DNA from: Motacilla alba alba
Taxonomy: Eukaryota > Chordata > Aves > Passeriformes > Motacillidae
Direction of reading: 5' to 3'
DNA length: 64,000 nt
Assembly: GCF_015832195.1 (NCBI RefSeq)
Contig: NC_052027.1
Span: 8,366,149-8,430,148, forward strand
How positions within the stretch are numbered: the first letter of the stretch is position 1; every line of letters starts with the position of its first letter. Positions 1 through 13,340 of the stretch are shown here, piece by piece. Under the pieces are notes generated by a model, which did not search any database, had not been told where the DNA came from, and worked only from the letters and a program-made list of their open reading frames with translations. The position numbers and the translations under genes were made by a program.

Positions 1-1434
1 CCTCTGCAAAGCCTTTGTGTGTTCCATTATTTTTTTACTTTATGGATTTTTAAATTAATGTCATCTACTTAATGCCCATTTGAATCACGTATTTCACATG
101 TGCTTTATCCACGTATTTGGTTTCTGGTGATTTGCTGACTTCACCAAAGCTTTTATACTTAATTTCTGTTCTAAGGTAATTAAAAAAGATTAAGATGCTA
201 CAAATTTTCTATTGTTTTCTTTGTTCAGCAAAAAAAGTTTGCCATACTGCACTTGTCTTTCCCATGTTGGGAAGCTGCTTTGTCAGTGCTGTGGGGATGA
301 AGCAAAGTCTCCACTCTGAGGTCCTGTCGCCTGATTTTTCTGCTTTCATAGAACTGCTCTGTCTGATGTGGGTGTTATTTTGGGTCAGCAGTGTCCAGCA
401 GAGGTTTAGGTGCTGAGCTGGTGCCAAGCAGCTTCAGGGCAGGATTACTGCATTTGTTTTGCCCTCCAGTCAGTCCCAGCCCAAGGAGCCTGGCATCCAG
501 CAAGCACTGCACTCTCTGCTGCATCCTTGGGAAGCAGCAGGGTGTAAGTGATGCTCAAGTGAACATTATGTTGCAGTGATGTAGCTGTGCTATAAACCTT
601 TTCATCTGTCCTGTGTTTTAATTACGCTGCAGAGCTCCCTGGTGAGGCAGGTAAAATGATATATTAAAATTATTCCATCTGTCAGAAAACAGAGCCACAT
701 CTTTGGAAAAATACACTGCTATCATTTAAAAGCAGCACATGAAAAGGTCATAAGAAAAATCTGATGGCTGGTTAAAAGGTGGGAGAGTGGGATGTAAATT
801 AGGAGAGGTATTTCTCCTTCACTTGTAGTCTGCCCAGGATGTTGGTGTTTGTACAGAACAGAGGGCTGGGAGCTAATCTGGGAAGAGCAGGAGACAGCAC
901 TTCAGCCTCGTAGCTTTGCTGAGGGTTTGTCTCTGTGCCTTTTTACCTGCAACCATTCAGTTTCACGGCATTCACCTAGTTGATATTTTTGTGCATAGAA
1001 ATCTCTGGGTGGAGAGTTGGTTAATAAATGAGCTTTCTGCTTCTGTAGATAGCTGGATGTGACAGATGTTTCACCTCCAGCCACACTGTGATCCAAGGCC
1101 CTTTTCCACTCATTTACAGTTTGGGGAGGGGTTTGTCTCTTGTAGCTTATCAGTGCCATATGTAAGCTCTGGGGACATGCAGCAACCTTTCACCTTTCCT
1201 ACAATCCTTTTTTGGGTGAATTAACATTGTTCTGCATGAACAGATGAGCCTAATGAGCCTGAGTGTTTCAGGAGGGGTGAAGGTGATCGAGCTGTTCTCC
1301 ATGCTCTGTTCTTTAATCACTGCAGACTTCCTCATTCAATCCCCATAAGCAGTAATTGCTCCTTATGCCACTGAGACAGGCATGAATAAATGTACTTTTG
1401 GCACTGTTCAGGCAAACTTGCAGCAGTAACTCTG

Positions 1435-1460
1435 TGGGGGATCCCAAGAGGGATCCCCCA
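1435..1460. repeat. Perfect 11-bp inverted repeat, 4-nt loop
   Basis: TGGGGGATCCC, then AAGA, then GGGATCCCCCA. The arms are perfectly complementary and G+C-rich, so either strand could form a tight hairpin. It may be chance; no T-run follows that would suggest a termination role. Confidence 0.8.
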
Positions 1461-2097
1461 GGGTTATTGTGTGACATGCAGGACAGCTGGAGGAACAGAG
1501 CATCTCTCAGGGTGAACTTGTGCTGCTGATCCACAGCTGTGCCAGCACAGGCTCATGGAGCTCCTGAATCCTGAGCTGCTCTGCAAGGCTCCAGTGCAAA
1601 AGCCTTTGGGGTGTGCGGGGTTGTGTGAGTGCCAGGTAAGGGCTCTCTCTGTGAAAGGGTGATGGAATCAAAGCTCTGGGTGCAGGCAGGGCAGTGCCAC
1701 TCTCTGCAGCATTCCCATGGACCAGGGCTCTTTTCCTGGACTCCACAGTGGCTTGCTGCTTGTCCTCTGCAAGTCAGTGGTTAGTGGTGGGCAAACCATC
1801 ATTATTTCCTCTCCCACCCTTTGACTGTCTTGTCTGTTTAGGCTGAAAATGAATGTTTCTTCAGGACAGTAACTTGTCTCTTAGGATGTATTTGTTCAGC
1901 AAGTACAAATAAGATCAAGGCACGATGGCTGGGGTTTCTATGTGCTCCCACAGCATGAATAATAAATAATAGCAGAGGTAAACTGATTGTGTTAGTACCA
2001 TTTATGTGCAGAGGTATTATTGAATGAGACAACAAAGGAATACAGTGGGAACATTCCTAAGTATTGCAGTAGAAAATGATGATTTTTAAATAAGAGT

Positions 2098-2113
2098 GGG
2101 GGGGGGGGGGGGG
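2098..2113 (+). repeat. Poly-G run (16 G)
   Basis: Sixteen consecutive G on the + (FHIT sense) strand. Such a run can form G-quadruplexes in DNA or nascent RNA and is prone to length error, so the exact count in the assembly is uncertain. Confidence 0.9.
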
Positions 2114-3522
2114 AATTTACAGAACAGATGTCTGCTTGCAACTGATGCAAAGATTGCACTGTATTTGTGTGGTAACAGCAGTGCTTTTAATCTCATATAT
2201 GGAAATTCTGTTGTTACTATTTCAGGAATGGAAAAAATATTAAAAATGCTGGTCTTCTTGAGATAAACACAAAAGGACTCCTCACCATCAAGGAGGGTTT
2301 GACAGTAGCTGAGATTTAAACCTTTGAGTATTGTGAGTGTTATCTGCTTCCACAGAAAGGCTGCCTCATTTCCCTCTGGGACTTCTGATCCCAGCCACAC
2401 ACTAAAACTATGCATGGCTGGATGCTAATGTTGCTATCTATAGGCTTTGAAGTGATTGAACTCCCACCAGAACTTAGATTTTAATCATCACTTTGATCTG
2501 AGGCTCTGCTACAGGACCAGTTACAAATGTGTCTCGAATCTGTAAACCTCAAATTGTGCAGGACTACTGTGTGTCACCTATTTCAGGAACAGTGCAAATG
2601 GTGGTATTTGTGAATCAAAGTCAAATCTGAGGAGAAGTGTATGCAAAGTTACTAGAGATTCTTAAATAATCTCTATCAATTTTCCTGTTCTGTTTCTTTA
2701 GCTAGAAATAAGAAAATTCTAAAGATATTGTTAACTTTCTAAGTGTTTACTTTCTAAAGTAGGAGAGAAAACTAAGTTCTTTTTATGACAATGGTCGAAG
2801 TGTTGATGTTATTGTGGTTTTTTTAGTAAATGGATATTTTTGAGAATTTATCATCATCCTATCTCCCCTTGTCTGACTTCTGCAATTAAACTTCCAGCAT
2901 TTACAGCACAGGCTGAATTAATCCAACACTGATTATTTCCTTAAAAGCTGCCGTAGAGTTAATTCTTGTCTCCACAGAAATAACTGCCAGAGACCCATTT
3001 GGTGACTTCAAGTAATTCAGTATTTTACTGTTTTCATCCTACCCTAAAGCTAATGAGCCGAGTGGAAATTTCATATCTGATCAGCCACAGATGTAAAAGG
3101 TGAAGGATTATGTGCTCAGGGTATTGTATCTACACAAATAAAGCCAGGACAAATACATATTTTGAGAAAACTTTTCTTAGTTATAGAAGCGTGGGGGTTC
3201 CTTAGCACTAGAGCAGGATGAAATTTCCAGATTAATTCTTTCCTTGGAAAATTCATTTTGTGGTTACTGAGCATATTTGTGTTACAAAGAAAAAGATCAT
3301 TATTGCATGAAGGATCTTTCATGTTATAGTTGAAACAAGGCAGAGAGACATGAAGAGCACTCTCAGCAAAGCAGTAATGTTATTTGTTTGGGGATGTTCC
3401 TTGGAGCATGGACAGAAGCCATTCTGGGTGCTAGACAGGCAGGCACTTCACCATTTTGAAGAGGTTTCTTTCTGCTTTCACAAGTTTGTAATCAAAAGCT
3501 ATCAAATGGACAGACATGCTTT

Positions 3523-3544
3523 TATATATACATATATATATATT
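3523..3544. repeat. Short interrupted (TA)n repeat
   Basis: About ten TA units with one C interruption (TATATATACATATATATATA). Confidence 0.8.
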
Positions 3545-5831
3545 TAACTTGTCTATAAGCATTTTGATGTATCAGGAGCATTAAACAAATAAATGAGGGT
3601 GGGGATCAGAAATGGAGGCTGGATACCCCATTCTGCCAAACACACCTGCCTCAGGCTTGAGAGGAGCTGAGTGGCTGCAGTGTGAAATTAATACCAGAGT
3701 CCCAAATGGCTGTGGATGAGACACTGGTTCACCACTTCATTTCAAAACAGGAACTCTGATGTGGTATCTGCATGGTTTTGGTCCAATTTTTCTGATTCAA
3801 GTTGCCTTTTTTGAGGGAGAGAAATAAGATTGTGAGGCATTTGGAGCATCTGTGGTGTGAGCAGAGAGCTCTACTGTGAGAAGTCCTTTCTGTCTTATTT
3901 AAAACTAAATGCTGAAGCTAAAAGAGAAAGGAACAACTGGCGCCAGTGTATGCTGAAAAACACCAGAGTGAGGCCTGACTAATTCTGTTCCTTTGTGGAA
4001 TTATTCTGGATTTTCAGTACCCAAGAGGCAAGATCAAATTTTGGGTCAGTCACTTAGGATTTCAACTGAAATACTGACCATAGCAAAAAAGGTAGAATGA
4101 GTGTTTCAACTGGCATCAAATAAGCCTCCCTATTGTATAATGCACATTAGACTTCCTTTGTTTTCATCTTAATGGATTTGGCATTCCTCTAGTTACAGCT
4201 TTCATGTTTTATTTTGCCAAATACCAGTTTAAGGTTAGCCATGTCATCTTGTTGCCCAAGGGAAGAGAAAGACAGTTTTGAGCATATTCACTCATTTAAT
4301 TTTGAAGAGAATGCAGAATTGCTGTTCTTTAGCTGAGTCTCTACACCTCAAAAAAGAAGAGAAACAGAAATAAGATATTGTGGTATGACAGAATATTTAG
4401 TTTTGGGAGCTGCTTCCTTTCAGCTGTGACCTTATCTGTTACTATATTCTTTATGCTCTTTATTTCTTTAATCAATATATTAATCACTATTTTTTTTCAA
4501 TCATCATCACTAAGTAACTTCAACATTTCACTTTCCATTATGATAAAAAAATAAGTGGGAACCTGATCAGTATTAAAATTTTTGTTAGCATCTTCAAATA
4601 TGATTTGCTTTATAATTAAATTAATACTATTTTTATAGTAATATTGCAGAAAAAATTGAAGTCACTGTATGTGCAATACAAACGCAGCCTCAGTTCTCTT
4701 GAAAGCTCCACTCCTGTGTCGGGAAGCACTTTGATAAAATAGGCAATTCTTGTTATAACTGTGCTTAGACAAAGGAGGCATTGCTGCTTTATGGAGGGAC
4801 ACTGGGAGAGAAGGGACATGCTGAAATTTAAAGAAGGAGCTTGAGGTAGGACTTGAAATAAATTGATATCCCCAAGTCCTGGTCCAGCACTATGCACATC
4901 TTGTCATCCTTTCCTGTATCAATGCCTCTTGCACCTGGGAAAACCCAACATTTGTGGCCAGGTCCAGTCCCAAGGGCTTGTGCAGAACCGAGCATTCTTC
5001 AGGTGTCTCCAGGTGCCTGCAGGAGCCTGCTGGCTGAGGGGCAGCTGCAGGAATGGCAGCAGCTCCAGGTTCCTTCACACCAGGAAGATCTCAGTGCCCT
5101 CAGTCAGCCCCTGCTGTGTCTGTGCCATTGCAAGCAAAGCTCTGGTTCCTGGGCAGGGCTGCAGCTCCCAGCTGTGCTCACTTTTCCCCGGGGTGAACTG
5201 GAGTCCTGCACAAGGCAGCACTGCCAAGCATGACTTTCATTTGTGCCACAGCTCCCGCTGCAGAGAGGGAGGGAAAGGTGTCATTAATATTCACATTGCT
5301 CTTTTCCACAGACCCATAGGGAAGGCCTTAGGGCTTCTCTCTGGAAGGTGAAAGGTTTACCATTCTCATTAGAGTGAAAAAAGGAAAAGAATGCTATTTT
5401 GGCTCAAATGGTTTTCAAAAAAAGTTACACTTAACAGGAAACTGTCAGTAGAATAAGAATTCAGGGTGCCTTTATCTTCCATAATTTTATCTTATTGTAT
5501 TTGTAGACTTGGAAGGGAATTCTGGCTGTTGCGAATTGAAAGGCATTGCCCCAAACTTCAGACAGGGAGCTCAATGAGCCTTCCAAAGAAACAAACCCAT
5601 GCCCACACAAAAAGCAATAAAGTTTAAAGGTTAGAATTTCTTTTCAATTTCAAGGTTGCTTTGTATCTTTGCCCTGGTATGATTGTGTTTTCCAGCTAAA
5701 AGTGTTTATTCCCCAAATACTCTACTGCTAAAGTTATGCAACCCCTGAAGCTGAGGGGCCTTTCATAGATTTAGGTCTGATGAACATGGTAAATGAACCC
5801 TGATAAATATGAAACAGAGAAGATTCTTAAC

Positions 5832-5845
5832 AAAAAAAAAAAAAA
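5832..5845. repeat. A14 run
   Basis: Uninterrupted A14 followed by TCCCAAAC. No recognisable retroelement body lies immediately upstream. Confidence 0.85.
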
Positions 5846-6007
5846 TCCCAAACAAATAAAAATGAAAAACCCCTAAAGACTTTTCTGTCCCAGTTGTTCC
5901 TGCGTTGCACTCAGCATTACAGCTGGCCCAGGCAGCATTCACAAAATTGCAGGATCTCTGCCAAAATGCAGAAAACAACAAATATTAGGAGGTGTCTCAG
6001 AAGTATT

Positions 6008-6030
6008 AAAAAAAAAAAGAAAAAAAAAAA
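6008..6030. repeat. A-rich run (A11 G A11)
   Basis: Two 11-A tracts split by one G. It creates artefactual lysine or phenylalanine strings in translated frames. Confidence 0.85.
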
Positions 6031-9000
6031 GCATATTGCTCATTTGGGCTGCAGCTTGGTGAAATCTCTCCATGTCTGCTGTCAAGTGTAACCAGGCTCA
6101 GTGGAAAGCATGCTGGACACAAGGGGTTGCTGCCAGGTGTTGGGGTATAACTGATCCTTTCAGGTAGGAATGCAGCTGTGCTGACAGACTGAATTTGTCC
6201 AATTGTCATAGAGGAGGGAGCTGTTGTGTTACAATTTCCCATCCTATACTAATAATACCTAAACAACAGCTACTCACATTTGTATTCAGTCAAATACAAT
6301 CAATAGACATCTGTTGGTACATGAATGACTGTACACTGGTACCTGTTTACTGCTAATTAAGCTTCATTAGTGATTAGTTTGTCTTCAGAAGGGGAAAGAA
6401 ACAACCGTAATTAAGGGCTAGCATATTATGTGGTCCCATATTTTCCCTTTTCAGAACTTGCATTCTAGCAGGACCATTAGTCTGCAGTGCATTTGTCTGT
6501 ATTTAAGTGTAACTACATTTCCTTGAAAAGACCATCTGTTCATAAAGACCATCTTTTTCATGCTCCCTGCAGTAAACTTTAGAGAGTGGTAGAATTAGCA
6601 AAGGGCTGTATTTAAATGAAAATATATGTGGATTGAAACTAGGTAAAGCTGTTCTGTACACAGAATAGTTCTGTGCTGGAAAGATTGTAATTATCTTCCT
6701 CCTTTACTTTTACAGAGTTATTAATCTGCACTGAATTTTGCCACCTTTGACTGAGTAATTTTGTTCTTTCTACCTACACCTGAATGGAAAGTACCAAGTG
6801 GCAAATTGAGTAGTGATTGTGGTGAAGGTGGTTTTACTTTGCAGAAAATGAAGCACTTATATTTTCATTTTGCTTGGATTGATCATAAATAGTCACATTT
6901 TAAACCCGCAATATAGAGGTCTGGATTTCACCCTACCACAGTTCCAGCAAGTTCTGCTTTTTCCCACAAATTGTCCTGTTGTAGAGTTAGGTGGTATTCA
7001 GTTTTAGAGTGGCCTGGATGAACAGCAGGTTGGTCTTCTTAAATAACAATTTCTGTTTAAAATAATCCTATACATAAACTGGGAGAGCAGACTAAACTGA
7101 GTGTTGGTGAGGCAGAACTCACCACCATAGACATTTCTATGAAAGAATGTGAAATACCCAGCAGTATTAAAAAAAACAAAAGGAAAATTTGTAAATGTAA
7201 TTGTTTTCATATTGCACAAAACAGATCAAGTATTCCTGCTACTTTGGTGTAGATTATGCAAATACAGCCCTTGAAGATCTGCACAAACAGAAGACTGACA
7301 ATAGAGAGCAAACAAGATAACATTCTTATCTGGAATGCAGACAAGAAGGATAAATGTTAACTCCATGAAAAAGTTAGGATAAACTTTTTTGTGTAACGGT
7401 TCATTTCTTATACAAGTAAAGTGTGTATCCTGGGCTTTCTTAGAAACCTTAGGAAAACACACAATAACTTCAACCAGAAATAATGAACTGAGCAGTGCTG
7501 AAGTACTTGAAATGTGATTATTTTTTTTCCCCAAAGATGAAAGGAAGATCTTCTCATTAGCTAATAGCTGCTTCTCATACAGTAATCAGTGTAACCATCA
7601 ATGAGGGAATCCTGTGGCCATGAGTTCTATTGAAATGTCTCACAGAAGTAAATTTCTGTTCAGCAGACAAAAACAGATCTGCTTGATGGTACAACCGAGT
7701 GACACCTCTGCACCGTGGGAGTTATCAAACCTTCAATATCAATATGACCTTCTGTGTACTCTTATCAGAAGCATGTGCATCTCTTCCATGACAAGATAAC
7801 TCTGTGTGGCAGAGAGGTTGCCAAACCATCTTATTGTCAGTGTTCTCCACATGCTGTTGTCTGGAGGAGCTTCACATAATGGCTGAGTCATGTAAAAATG
7901 CAAAAAGAGCTTCCATTTTATTAAGAGCTTCTCCCAATGAAAAAAATCATACCTGGGACTCTGCCTGAGGTGCAGCTCAGGGGGATGCAAGGCAGCACTG
8001 GTCCAGAAGCCCTGAGGCTGTGTTACCCCGTGGTGAACTCCAGTTAATGAACCTGGAAACCTGGGCTGGGTTCTCTCTGAATTGAGGTCCTGGGGCTTGG
8101 ATCCACCCTGGCCTGCATCCCACTGTCTGGACAGACAAACAGTGAGCTCCTGTTTGTCTTCAAAAGGCTGTAGACAGACCTAAAGCTGGAGGATGAGATG
8201 TTTTCTAGTCCTGATTGACAGGAGGTGTTTTCTCCTTTCTAATCTAGAAGCATTTTCTAAGGCTTATTTTCTGAAGTGGGTTGATAAGCTATGGTAACAA
8301 AGTGTATGATAACGAGGTGCTGTGGTTCTATGTATATTAGGCAAGAGAGGAAACTTTAATCAGCATTCAGATTTCCTCCAATACCCTCTACCTTTCTGTC
8401 AGTACTATGCCAGGAATGCAAGGGAAGAAACAGTATTAGAGCCCTCGGATTTGTCCAGATTTAACATTCATGTTTTGAAGATACATAAATAGGGCAGAAA
8501 ATTGAAAAATATTAGGGTTTGGTTGGTTTGTTTGATTGTTTCTTTTTACAGATGGCATAGTTGGATCAAAAGTGGAGAGCACTGGGTAATAGTCCTTAAG
8601 AAGTGCAGATGGATCTACTGAAATTACAAATGTCTGTATCTGAGTGTGCAATTTCAACACTGTGAAAAAGCTCAGGAAGTGCTAAAGTAAATTTTGCATT
8701 ACAAAGATAGCAGGCCCGACTGTGGATGCTGCTGTTCAGTCTGTGCCTGCAAGGAGTGTATAAACAAGTGAGGTTTAGTAGGAATATGTCCTTGAGCTTG
8801 CTTTCAATTGCTCAGCATTACTAAAAGCCACATCCTATCTCTGACATGAATTACAAAATTCTAAATCAGCATAAAACAAACTATACTAAGCTTTGATTTC
8901 AGTTACAAAACTGTCTATTTATTTCTCTTTATGGAGCTGTTCTGCTCCCATTGTGCTGGCGATGATCTTGAGAGTGTTTTCAGCTGTGATTCTTGCTGCT

Positions 9001-9339
9001 GTTTGATGCCTTCTTGGTGCATCAGACTTGGAGATAACATTTGTTTAATGCCTCTGAAGTTCTGTGTCAAGTGTCTCTGCCTGCAACTACAAAATGGATT
9101 CAGTCAAAGATTGCTCCCACTTGGCTTATTGCAAGGCCCTTTTCCAGAGACCCCCTGTTTTTCTGTATCTTGCCCAAATGAGTTGCTCAGCTTACACTGC
9201 TTGTTTCATGCTGCTCAGGTGGTCCTGTGTTCTTCAGTTTGTCCATGTAACTCAGGTCTAATTTCAACAGCCTGCAGATGCCTTTTGGAACTCCCTAAAT
9301 AATGGAAGCACCCTGCTTCTGTGTTCTCATTTCTGGTCA

Positions 9340-9351
9340 TTTTTTTTTTTT
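9340..9351. repeat. T12 run
   Basis: Uninterrupted T12 followed by AAACAG. No associated element is recognised. Confidence 0.8.
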
Positions 9352-12300
9352 AAACAGTTTTTCACAAAGTGTGGACAGCTGTTGAACTTTCACAAAAGAG
9401 AGGCAAGAGTTTGTCAGAGCTGTTGAAATGGTTCTTGTTGAAGGAGTTCCCCTCACTATTTGCACATGTTTACTAGCACTTTTTAGAGAGGTAAGAAACA
9501 TAGAGGTTGTTCTGTACAAATGTGCACCAGCAGCCACCAGAGGAGCCTCCATCTAGAGCAGCTTTGCACACAGGTGAGAATTGCAATTACATGCCTCAGA
9601 AACATCTCTGCAAAATTAATCCTGTGCTCTACATATAAGCCCTCCATCATAAGCAACTAAACAAATCCTGCCCATCATTTCTGTTTTCTTTGGAGTAGTG
9701 GTGTTGCTCAGAAAATGTGTAACAGGAAAAGAAATCAATGTAATATCAATGCAATCGTTATTAGACTCAGCTTCTTAAAGCTAGCATGAGATTAACTGAA
9801 ACAAATCTGAAGGCTGAAAGTTTGATGTTGGTGTCCTAAATCAAATTAAAATTGAGCTAGAATTGAGCACAGCATAAAATCTTATTTACACAACTTACAT
9901 ATTCTATTAAATCTTATCTCGTTAGTTTAATCTTACTTGATAGCACCTCAAAATTTCTAGTTTTAAAAAGATCCAATGTTCTTATTTAATGAATATAGCA
10001 ATTAAATGTAATGCTATGTTATGATTCATGGGATCATTCCATTAGGATTTACTGTGCTAGTATACTGAATGTAAATCATTCTTGCCAAAGATGGGTGAAT
10101 TATTACTGATGTGCAAAAACTACTATGTTTAAAGAAAGTTAGAACTGTAAAATTAAACTCTGAAGGATTAGGAAAAGGCAGAATTAAGGCTGTCTGTGTA
10201 GCTTTAATTTGGAAGATGAATGTGATACAGTCTTAAAGACTTGATCACAAGCTGCTACTTTATTCTGTGCACAGGGTGGACAAGATCAAGTGTTTATTTT
10301 TATCTGCATCGTTCAGTGTGAAGTTCCAGATGCCGTCCAAACTCTGCCCTGAATACAAGGTTATTAATGTCCTCTGAGCTTTCACACAGAGCCTCTCAGC
10401 AGAGTATCTGAATGTCTCTGAAGCATTAATACACACATTTTATACTTTAAGTAATGCTCATTCTCTTTGGGTGACAACTTAGCTTTAGAGCTTGATTTCT
10501 TTTGCATACTTAGCAACCTAAATGACAGATTCAGCTTATGGCTCTTAGAGACTACAGTTAAACTTGTCATTGCTCAGGATTTCTGCAGACCAGTCCAGTG
10601 TGTTTCATGTGGATGCCCAGAAGGTGACCAAGGGTGATGTGTTCTGGCTGAGGTGGCTTTCCAAGTGGTGCAAAATTGTGGCAGAGAAAAGGATAGGCTC
10701 ACTTCTACAAAGTGCTGTCTGATCACCTTATCCATGGATTTATCCTTAAATAAAGCAGCCTCATGCACAATTTACTGTGCTTTCTGAAATGTGTCCCCCA
10801 GATAGAGCAAGGATCATACCAGAGAAAGCCTCACTTAACCTCAGTCTGCTGTTAGAACTCTCTCTTGAACTTTACATGATACCACACCTTTCTTGAAACA
10901 GTATTTTCATTTTTCTTGCTTTTGATTAAATGCTTTAACTGATAATTAAGCATCTATACTGTACTGCTTATCATCATATAGACTGATGAAAATTTAATTT
11001 TCCAATGTGAAGCTGGTTCAAAGCCAGTGTGGATCCTGGTAGGCAGAGTCTCCTTAATGGGCCCCTGGTGAAAACCTCTGCACTGCAGCTGTTGAACTGG
11101 ATACTAAATGGCTCACAGGCTTTCTTGAAATTCTGCTCATCCCTGGTGTGAGCACCTTGAGGACCTTATACTCTGTAGGATCATCTGCACCAGTGTTCCC
11201 TCTCTGGAGGTGTCTCTAAGCACGTTGTGACCCCTGGAAATGCTCTTGTAGAGGTCTCTGTTCCAGTGCTGGTGGGCCCTGGATCTCTGTGAAAATGTGT
11301 CTCTGCTCTTTGGGAGGACAGGATCCTTTTGGCTTGCTTTCATGCCTAGCTGTGATGCAGGGCTGGTTTTGGCTAATTTCATCTATTATGCAGCTCAGGG
11401 GGAACTTAACTGACCAACACACTTTTGCTGTATTTCAACAGGCAGGGTAAGCACAGTCAAAATTTCCTTCTGCAGTCTGTAATGACTGAGGTTGGGAAAA
11501 CTCCAGCATTGTATTTGAGAAGCATTGGGATTAAATGATGTCATTTAAGAACTCATTAGCCTGTCTTTCAAGTGTATGCACTTTGGGGAATAATCATCTT
11601 TCCTCTCCTCCTTTGCCTTTGAGTTGTTCGTGTGTCATATCTCTCATGCCTGGGAACTGCAGCTTTATGGCACTTTGGATTGGATAAAACCCCTTAGCTT
11701 TGAAATGTTAAATCCTTCAATTAGTTCGAGTTGAAGACTAAAGGCCAAACATTTCAAATGTGGGCACCTGAAGTCGACAGGAGCTGGAGGCATTCATCAC
11801 CTTGGAAAATCAAACCAGATCATTTAGAGAGCTAAATTTAGCTGCAGATACCTTGCTTTGGCCAGCCCAGTTTAATCATTGAATCCTATAGTATTACTCT
11901 GGATCATATGTTTTTCTCTACCCTTTAGAGTTCTGCTTTCCTTTCCATGGAGGGAAAAGGCTGGAATTTATGTTTAGATATTCATGTTATAATGTCCTCC
12001 TGTCCCAGCAAGCTGCTCCCTGTGAAAAGCTCCATCCCACTCCTTGTGCTAAAATCACCTACTGGGTTCAACAGTCTAAAGCCAAAGTAGGCCCCTGAAA
12101 ATTACTTAGAAAGGTCTGCATTAACCTACCAAAAACAAATATTAGTTTACATTGTCTGGGTGAACCTATGGCCTGTTTTTCTGTCATCAGCCACTGTCCC
12201 TCCAAGATGTGCTTTCTGGCTATCAACAATGCATGTCCGCTGGTCAGGATGGTCCAAAAAACATCTGTCTTTCTAAATTTTCCCTTTGAAATGTATTTGG

Positions 12301-13277
12301 GCTCTATGAAGACTTGCATCCTACTCATACGTTTTGACTTACTCCATACTTTTGAAGGAAAAAAGTGATCAATTGAGGGTTGTGTAATTTGGACACCTGC
12401 TTCTAACTATACACATGGAAGGAATTGATTTCTTTAACTGATTTCTTAACTGAATGAAGTAGCAGAAGGAGTATGGACAACAGTTTGCTTGTGCAAATTT
12501 AGGTGTGTAATGATGCAACTGCTGAAAGAAGTAAACCCACAAGTAAACAGAGATTTTTAGAGATTTGTATTCATAAGATGAAAAGCTTCTGAAAGAATGC
12601 AACAACTCTGGGACTAAAATGCCTTTCCATTGCCATGATCTTCTGCTTCTGCTGATTGTGAATGCTGAAAGTCTGCTCTGCTTCCCCAGAGTCCTGATAG
12701 GAAATTCATTGTCAGAACTGGAAAGGCAGAAAACTAGCAGAGACAAAACCCCAAACAAACAAAACTCTCAAACCCCCAAACAAGGAAAGGAGATTTCTTA
12801 ATTATAGTTTACCCTAAGCAGATGTTAACAACTCTATTTAAACCTGTAATCTGCTGCTGGCCTCCTGTCCTCATCCATCGCGGCATTTCCCTGATCAGCT
12901 AATTCTGCCCTGATTAGCATTTCAGAAATTGAGGGGTTTTGTCAAACAGCTTCAGGAACTGCTTTGGAATATCCCCTTGGGTGGTTGGTTTTTGTGAGCT
13001 GCAGATTACAAAGGATGATTTCCCAGCCTGCTCCATTATATTTATTCTTGCTTTGATTTGACATGAGAAGGATCTGTGACATTGAGGTGCTCCTCCTTGC
13101 TGGACTTCACACAGTTTCACTGTCCCTGCTTGGATGGTCTCAGCCTTGCTCATTATCCTGCTGTCATCCCAGCATCAGCCCCTCCCTCCATGTCCTCCTT
13201 CCTTGGCAGGGCAGTCCCTGCTTCTCTGGGTGAAAAGCCTCTCTAAAGAGGCAAAGAAGAGATATGTCTTTCCTGCC

Positions 13278-13340
13278 TATCCTGTATCTCCCCTGTATCT
13301 CTCCTATATCTCTCCTCCCATAGCTCCTGTATCTCCTTTT
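13278..13340. repeat. Degenerate TATCTCTCC-type tandem repeat
   Basis: Several imperfect copies of a 10-11-bp unit resembling TGTATCTCCC or TATATCTCTCC occur in a row, giving a pyrimidine-rich, weakly periodic block. The minus-strand translation shows the same periodicity, as expected of a repeat rather than a protein. Confidence 0.6.

Noticed and set aside
4863..5351. 162-codon + strand open frame with a 113-codon overlap in another frame
   Set aside because: Two unrelated long frames in the same C+G-richer patch indicate low stop density rather than coding.
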